From contig NC_062244.1 of NCBI RefSeq assembly GCF_905475465.1, positions 4,538,501 to 4,602,500 of the forward strand: 64,000 nucleotides of DNA, read 5' to 3'. The notes under the pieces are model-generated. The model saw only the letters and a program-made list of their open reading frames with translations, was not told where the DNA came from and made no database searches. This document shows, one piece after another, positions 58,091 through 64,000 of this stretch. Position 1 is the first letter of the stretch, and each line of letters opens with the position of its first letter. Made by a program: the position numbers and the translations under genes. Origin of the DNA: Pieris napi. Lineage: Eukaryota > Arthropoda > Insecta > Lepidoptera > Pieridae.

Positions 58091-58262
58091 TAACTGAAAA
58101 TTTACTATTATAATTGATAATGTTAGCTTGATGTTTTTTATAAGAATAGTAAACTTAAAATGAAAATAATAATAATCATAACGAAAATACATATTTTTAA
58201 ATTTAATATCCATACACTTTAAAAATCTATAAAAATATATTATTGCACACATTTTTGTACCA
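58091..58262 (+). repeat. Duplicated block A3
   Basis: Aligns with 60608-60812, e.g. AACTGAAAATTTAC, AAATTTAATATCCATACACT (AAATTTAATTTCCATAAACT in the other copy) and TTAAAA following. Confidence 0.7.
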
Positions 58263-58311
58263 TATTCTTGCAATAAATTATTATTATTACGAGCCCTGAA
58301 GATGCTGTGAA

Positions 58312-58395
58312 GAAGTGAAGAACCTAAGGAAGAATGGGCCCACTGCTTTTCTCAGTGGTTCCATCGAATGCGACGATATGTAGAGAGTAACGGAG
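58312..58395 (+). pseudogene. Transposase C-terminal fragment (mariner-like)
   Basis: Reads EEWAHCFSQWFHRMRRYVES, then NGDYFDK and a stop. This matches the W...R...CI...NGxYFE ending of mariner-family transposases. No catalytic part remains. Confidence 0.5.
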
Positions 58396-58639
58396 ATTAC
58401 TTCGATAAACAATAAAAGTATTGGCAACTTTCTACATTTAGCCGTTTTTAATTTTCTAAACATTTTCAGTGTTATCTAGGTATAGAAAAAAAATAACAGA
58501 ACAACCTAAAAAGTTTTCATTCCGGAAAACCCAACAGTCTCTGGCGTAGCATAGTAAAATCTTCCATGTTGGTATGTACTAAAAAGGTAGGCTATGTAAA
58601 AACACATTAAGAAGAAACGAAGTTCGTGGGGGCAGATAG

Positions 58640-59203
58640 TAACATATAAAGGTAACATAACAATTGTATATTTACTCTACGTGGTCTGCACGGGTATAGG
58701 CAGTAAAATCCAATGTTTTATTTTACGTAATCTAAATGTTTCAATAAAGTGCAAATATTACAAGTCATGCTCAAAATTTTATTATCTTATCCATCAAAGA
58801 TTTTCAGAATGATTTGGAACGTGTAAGATAAAAAGTTCAATTTATTATATACTAAAACCGATAATCTTTTTGTTATGACCACTATCTTACTTATCTTAGA
58901 TCTATCAAGACAAAATGCAATGATATTACAAGACTCCTATTTTCCAAGATTGCGATTTGTGCATAGGTATTTTTCACTTGAATATTAAGTAATTGTTTGT
59001 TTAGATAGTTGTTATTTGTTTATAACCACTCTTAATTTCTATTTTGTATTTATTTCTTTTAACTACGATTAATTCCCATGTCTTTGGCTTTTACACACGT
59101 TTCATAAAAGGTAACTCCAAATTTTTTATGGACAGTGTTGCAGAGCCTAAATGGAACCTCAATATATCCATCCAAATAAATCTAAACTATTCTCAAACAC
59201 ACA
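58640..59203 (+). repeat. Duplicated block B1 (paralogue of A1)
   Basis: Counterpart of 52135-53258, without the 535-bp MITE. It is followed not by an esterase but by about 330 bp of unrelated sequence and then block B2. Confidence 0.85.
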
Positions 59204-59302
59204 AGAAAAATCAAAATCGTTCCAGCTGTTCGAACCTCTTAGTTCATAACAAACACGCACAGAAGATATTATAATATTATATAATAATGTTTCGGACTTT
59301 AT

Positions 59303-59345
59303 TACAGCTGAAGACTGGCCGTCGTTTAGTCCCGATCTTTATCTA
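59303..59345 (+). pseudogene. Possible transposase scrap
   Basis: Reads AEDWPSFSPDLYL, resembling the WPxxSPDLNPIE motif before the third catalytic residue of Tc1/mariner transposases. Very short. Confidence 0.35.
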
Positions 59346-59535
59346 AGTTTTAGAGAGTACGGCTTGCTCTATACGACATGATAATTTGGAATCCCTAATA
59401 TAACGCAATTAGTACGATTGGCAGTGAAGAATTTTCCCATGGAAAGAGTTAGCAAGCGATAATTGAAAACTTTCAGCTAAATAATTCTCGCCATGTCATA
59501 CTAATTTTATTTTTTGACAAGATGTTTTTGTTAAA

Positions 59536-59799
59536 TGAAGATTATACTAAACCGCTTCTGATTGACGTAAATGTGTAACCATTGCGCAAATTGTATACTT
59601 TTTCGAAGCCTTCATGCGGCTGAAGTAAATAAGTGATCGGCTGTTTTTTTTTACCTTAAGAAATAATTCGTTGAAATCGAACACAGTATTATTTGTTACC
59701 GACTAACCCCAAAGGTATTAAACCTAGGGTGAAAGCAATAACTTAGTAGTAATTACACCAGCTGTGTGTATGAATTATTCTACTGATGTGTTGGTAAGG
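59536..59799 (+). repeat. Duplicated block B2 (paralogue of A2)
   Basis: Counterpart of 56861-57068, with an insertion of about 50 bases. Where block A has esterase 3 between A1 and A2, block B has no esterase exon in any frame. Confidence 0.85.
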
Positions 59800-59939
59800 T
59801 TTAGAACTAAATATTGACGCTGTATGGAAGCCTGATCACCCAGTTGCCATAACAATGAAAAATAATTTAGTAAGTAAAGTTAGTAAGTTTCTAATTGAAC
59901 ATATTTTCTATAGAAATTGTTTTGCTGATATGAAATCTT

Positions 59940-60120
59940 ATTCCTATCGTATTCCTATCGTTATAGAAGTAGTTGTAATATTTGGGGCCGATGTGATGCG
60001 CTTCACGACGTTTTGTCATCGTTGCCTATTAGTGGTCATCCTGCTGCACTGATTGAGAGTCTCCTACGGCAGACTTAATTTGGTCAGTCCAACGCGTAGG
60101 TGACCTACGCGTAATTACAG
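59940..60120 (-). mobile_element. Possible RTE-type LINE fragment
   Basis: The - strand reads TDQIKSAVGDSQ and, nearby, RREAHHIGPKYYN. This weakly resembles the C-terminal RWTDQIR region of lepidopteran LINEs. Confidence 0.3.
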
Positions 60121-60192
60121 AGTAATTACATATCATTTTTCATTACTACAAAAGTGTGTTGAGGCCTCGTAGAAGTAAATAAAAGTAATCAT

Positions 60193-62952
60193 TTTATTCA
60201 CAACTGTTTATTGCATCGTTTAACGTTTGTATAACATATTTATTGACTAATCTCTCACATTGACTGTACAAAATTATTTTAACGACTTATATATAACTAA
60301 TAATAACAACATCGATGCAACAATATCTAACAAAGCACACATCTCCAAATAACTTATCATAATCTTATTTTAAATATAATTAGAACGTAAAGTACAATTA
60401 ATTTTAAGTATAGTGTTATACCTCTGAGAGGAGCAGTCTCGATGGAGATTTTGCTCTGAACGTCTAACAGCTCTCAACACATCTGCTCATAGTCTAGCTG
60501 ACTGATTGCAAGATAAAGACTTATATTTAAAAAAAGTATAGTTTTAGTCCAGACAGGTGCAATATACTTATAATAGATGTGAAAAACTTCAACACAATAT
60601 TTTAATATATGAACTGAAAATTTACGATTGTAACAAATAAGGTTAGCTAGTTTTACTACAAACTAACGCTGTACTAGTGCCTTAATTGTTTTTGTTTTTT
60701 TTTAGATTAGTAAAAATTAAAAATCAGGAATGAAAATTATGTCATAATAAAAATACTTTTTAAATTTAATTTCCATAAACTTTAAAATGTGTAAAACTTT
60801 ATTGCCCACTTAATACGGCCGTAAGATTATCAATATTTACTGTTACGAAGAAGGATTTATGGATAAAAAATGTATTCGCTTATCGGCTTCGTTTGTAGCT
60901 GTTGACTGTTGTTATACAAGACAAGGCGAAAATAATCATTATATGAATATAAGTGACACCTATACCTGTTGTATACAAAACATAAAACTAAAAGTTTAAA
61001 GTATTATTTATTAATAATTGTACGTATAGTTGACTATTTCGGGTGGGCAATAAACAAACAGGTGCTCAAACGGTACAATTCCAGGACTTTTAAAAAGTTT
61101 AATGTTCAGCTCTCACTAAGCCTTAATTAAAATGTGGTATGGATTTTTAGAGTCGTCAACACAAAATTGTTAGTGTTCTTAATCTAAGTGTAGAACTTAC
61201 GCTAGAGTAGACTAAGACAGGGTATAACTATCTAAAAATAATACTCACTAATAGGAAGCGCAAGGGTACAAAAGCACAACTCGGAGTACATTTAAGATAC
61301 TACTACCAGCGTAAATATTTACGTGAAATGAGAAAAAAGTAACTTCAACGTTCCTATAATTTATTCAACCGTTCACTAGTTTATGCAAATACAAAAAAAA
61401 AAAAACACTTTTATATTACTATTATATATACAGTAATTGTATATAATACTGAAACAAATAATTTTCTAAAAACAATACTGTGCTAGTCTGTTACTATCAA
61501 TAGCGAAACTGATTCTGTAGCACTAATATCGCAACTTAGGCGTATCGTTTGTCTTTATTACCTACGCAAAGCCAAAACCATAGTGATTTTAATAGAGTTC
61601 TACGATGTAAGCAGGAAGTGTTTATCATAAAAATAAAAAAGGATGTTTGTAAATTTAAAAAATTGTTTATACAAAATTAAAATCACACCAGCTTCAAAAC
61701 GTCTCGTTTATTGTGATTGGTCTGTTTCACTAGAGATGCTTTCGATGAATCAGACCCAAACGAAGCGTTTCTGTCATGTTTCTTTTTAAATATTTTATTA
61801 ATTATTCCCAATCCCCCCTTAAGACCATTTAAACTTATATTATAATTTACTCTTCATGGTGTCACTATATAGTAATATAGAATAAGAAACCTTAGAACAA
61901 ATATATAGTATAGTATTTTTTTATTACAGCTTAATATTATACCACACTTAAAAGATAGTGTCATTTGTATCACACGCATAATTATGTGCGAAAAAATTTA
62001 CAAAAACTTTATTAAATTCGGTGTTCAAGATAGCTTGCATTGTCTATATTATTATAAAAGTGCTATTAATACATCTGGCAACGGTGCGTAGCAAAATACT
62101 ATTTATTGTTTCGCAATAAATTTAAGATTATTTAAATTTTAATTTATATTAAACTAGGTACAAATCTGACAATCCATTAAATTAACATTAAATTACTAGA
62201 GATAGACGAGTATTACAATGTGTTATGCCCTAAGAATTGTATGTACAAAAGATCGAATAAAGTTTAATTTGAGCAATAAAATTGATTTTAGAAATGAAAT
62301 TGATATGATGAAGTTGCTAATTTGTACATCTATAATTGATAAAATATTAACTAAAACATAGCTATGTGCTCTCTTATCAAGTTACGTTTCTCTCGACTGG
62401 ATTTATATTATAACGCTGAATCCCAATGCAACAAGCTTACCACTATGATACCGATACTGCATTAAGTTTGCAATGTCTGCGCTTTTGTTAGCAACAAATC
62501 AACTGAGATTTCTTTGATTACTCAGGGAATATAAGTCAATAAGAAACTAATTTAAAAAAGCTATTTCATGGAGACGAAAATGCGTCAGCTATTAATAAAT
62601 TTTCACAAAATAACAATGATGGAGCATCGGTTTCTAAAGCGCCTGCCATGTTAAGAGAATTAGTTACGCAAAGAAAATTTAAAAAAGAAGGAAGAGACAA
62701 ATTCAGTCTGGCGCTAAAAAAAATCATAGAATAAGTCAACAAGTATTACTCAAAACACAAAAACTTAAATTATGAGACAACCAGTAATATATAAGTTTAA
62801 GTTTAATTATTGAATCAGTAGTTGAAGTCACTATAAAGTTATTTGGTTACCTTGCTGCATCAGACACTACAGGCCCCTTTTACATATACCTACTCATGGT
62901 TTGATGAAAATGAAAGTGTCCTGAACACATATCGTTTCAACGCCGAAAGATG
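60193..62952 (-). other. Probable long 3'UTR of the RASL10-type gene
   Basis: No ORF is recognised. The - strand has AATAAA signals at about 60193-60198 and 60208-60213, as well as other TTTATT occurrences, so the transcript end cannot be fixed. Block B3 (60608-60812) lies inside, meaning the duplication that produced blocks A and B touched this gene's tail if the UTR really extends so far. Confidence 0.35.
60608..60812 (+). repeat. Duplicated block B3 (paralogue of A3)
   Basis: Counterpart of 58091-58262, diverged and with an extra stretch of about 60 bases. It keeps the collinear order B1-B2-B3. Confidence 0.65.
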
Positions 62953-63570
62953 CTAAGCAACCGCACATCGATTCTCATTCGCTTGCCCTGTTGATGACTC
63001 AGGGGGAGGTTCAGCACTCCTGACCCCACCAGTACACTCTAGCGCATCAATCATCTCCATCAACTCCTTAAACACAGCGATGACTCGCCAATTATACTTT
63101 GCCGAACACTCAACGTAACCACACTTCCAATGCTTACGCACAAGATTAACTATGTTCCTCCGCTTTTCACGAGAATCACCACACGCACTCTCCGCCATTG
63201 CCAACTGCTGCAAGCCACTGGCAGCTGTAGGTGCGGCGCTGCATAACAAATCCTGCTTATTGCCAACCACAAGAACGGGTACGTTCCTCATGTCTCTGCT
63301 CTCAACCATTTGATCTCTCAACGTTCTAATATATTGAAAGGTTTCGACATTGGAAAGATCGAAGACAAGTATATAGGCAGTGGCATTTCGAAGTCCGTAA
63401 AATCGGTAGTGGGCCCATTCGTAATACGAATTAATGGGAAAATAGGGGATCACTGGCACGTCTGTTATTTTCACCTCGTACAGATGTTCGTTTATTATTA
63501 CAGATGGATAAAAAGTATGTTTCCGGTCAGTTGGCACATATTCTTCGGAGAAATCGCTCCACACGAATTG
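62953..63570 (-). CDS. RASL10B: Ras-like GTPase of the RASL10 (A/B) type, last exon
   Basis: The exon encodes 205 residues starting QFVWSDFSEEYVPT after a TTGTTACAG acceptor (complement of 63571-63579) and ends in a TAG at 62953-62955. It contains the switch region (KITDVPVIPYFPINS, without a classical DxxG), the guanine-specificity motif NKQD and the SAK motif in KCGYVECSAKYNW. The segment HWKCGYVECSAKYNW and the NRCAxx ending are characteristic of vertebrate RASL10A/B. The C-terminal CAVA is a CaaX-type box, so prenylation and membrane attachment are likely. The P-loop exon is missing and should lie beyond position 64000. A low-complexity insertion (SAAPTAASGLQQ) follows NKQD. RASL10 proteins are atypical Ras relatives with poorly known roles. 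Confidence 0.85.
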   Translation of the reverse strand, partial: QFVWSDFSEEYVPTDRKHTFYPSVIINEHLYEVKITDVPVIPYFPINSYYEWAHYRFYGLRNATAYILVFDLSNVETFQYIRTLRDQMVESRDMRNVPVLVVGNKQDLLCSAAPTAASGLQQLAMAESACGDSREKRRNIVNLVRKHWKCGYVECSAKYNWRVIAVFKELMEMIDALECTGGVRSAEPPPESSTGQANENRCAVA

Positions 63571-64000
63571 CTGTAACAAATGTTAATGTCAGTACACAAT
63601 AGCTAAAGACGTATTAATTAATTAGTTACTAATATCAATTTATATTAGTATTATAAATGCGGTAAAGCTGGTGAGGGTGTATGGGGTAGTTTAGCAATAA
63701 TTATTAACCTGAAAAAGTTAAAATTTAAAAACTTTTTGGTTGTAGTCGGATTTGCAAAGTAATTCTGAGAATACCGTTGAACGATAATGTTTCTTAGAAA
63801 CGCTGCCTTAATAATGTAGTAGAGCTTGACGACCTATAAAATAGGCAATGACTGCATATGCAGTAGACAGTAGACATATGTCTATCTTTTATATTATATA
63901 CAAACAAGTCCTCCGCTGTATCTATAAACTCAAAAACTACGTGGATGTTTTGCGGTTTCCATCAAAATGATTCTCTAGGTGTCACGGTTGCCCGTGCGAA
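63571..64000. other. Intron of the RASL10-type gene
   Basis: No upstream coding exon with a GxxxxGK[ST] motif is visible on the - strand. Confidence 0.5.

Noticed and set aside
60089..60109. Near-perfect palindrome ACGCGTAGGTGACCTACGCGT
   Set aside because: At 21 bp with a central mismatch it may be chance. It lies in a possible LINE fragment, and no known factor site is implied.
1..64000. CRISPR arrays, bacterial operons, riboswitches
   Set aside because: The genes are eukaryotic with introns. The tandem repeats seen (66-bp, 27-bp, 6-bp) have no unique spacers and are not CRISPR.

Overview
The window looks like one stretch of a lepidopteran (butterfly or moth) chromosome. It is AT-rich. 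Its genes have short exons and GT-AG introns, and the repeats are typical of Lepidoptera: tRNA-derived SINEs, non-LTR retrotransposon 3' ends, small Helitrons ending CTAG, and many TIR elements. The best anchor is a complete Orco odorant co-receptor gene.

Layout. 1-14 kb: the first coding exon of a divergent fructose-bisphosphate aldolase (- strand, running off the left edge), then two tandem genes for small secreted proteins of one unnamed family (5.2 and 8.2 kb). 14.2-29.2 kb: Orco, ten coding exons encoding 471 aa. Its introns carry a PIF/Harbinger-like MITE, a defective Ty3/gypsy element with two identical 278-bp LTRs, Helitrons, foldback elements and a SINE. 29-38 kb: gene-poor, with retroelement remnants and a 1.6-kb foldback element whose two arms are about 435 bp each. 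38.5 kb: an uninterrupted aquaporin ORF whose selectivity-filter residues (Phe, Ser, Ala, Arg) match insect glycerol-transporting entomoglyceroporins. 40-45 kb: repeats, including an internally deleted IS630/Tc1/mariner-type transposon. 45.6-56.4 kb: three tandem secreted carboxylesterases sharing the same three-exon structure, all with an intact Ser-Glu-His triad. 60-64 kb: the 3' part and probable long 3'UTR of a RASL10-type small GTPase (- strand).

The most notable structural observation is around the third esterase. Three blocks flanking it (52.1-53.3, 56.9-57.1 and 58.1-58.3 kb) recur in the same order and orientation at 58.6-59.2, 59.5-59.8 and 60.6-60.8 kb, but no esterase lies between the second set. 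This looks like a duplicated esterase locus that has lost its gene. A perfect 749-bp hexanucleotide array, a MITE with an empty paralogous site, and a 54-bp perfect palindrome lie in the same region.

The window has no operon-like organisation. The genes are separate single-gene units: odour reception (Orco), odorant or xenobiotic ester hydrolysis (esterases), solute transport (aquaporin), glycolysis (aldolase) and signalling (RASL10). All exon boundaries were read by eye from splice consensus and family conservation.
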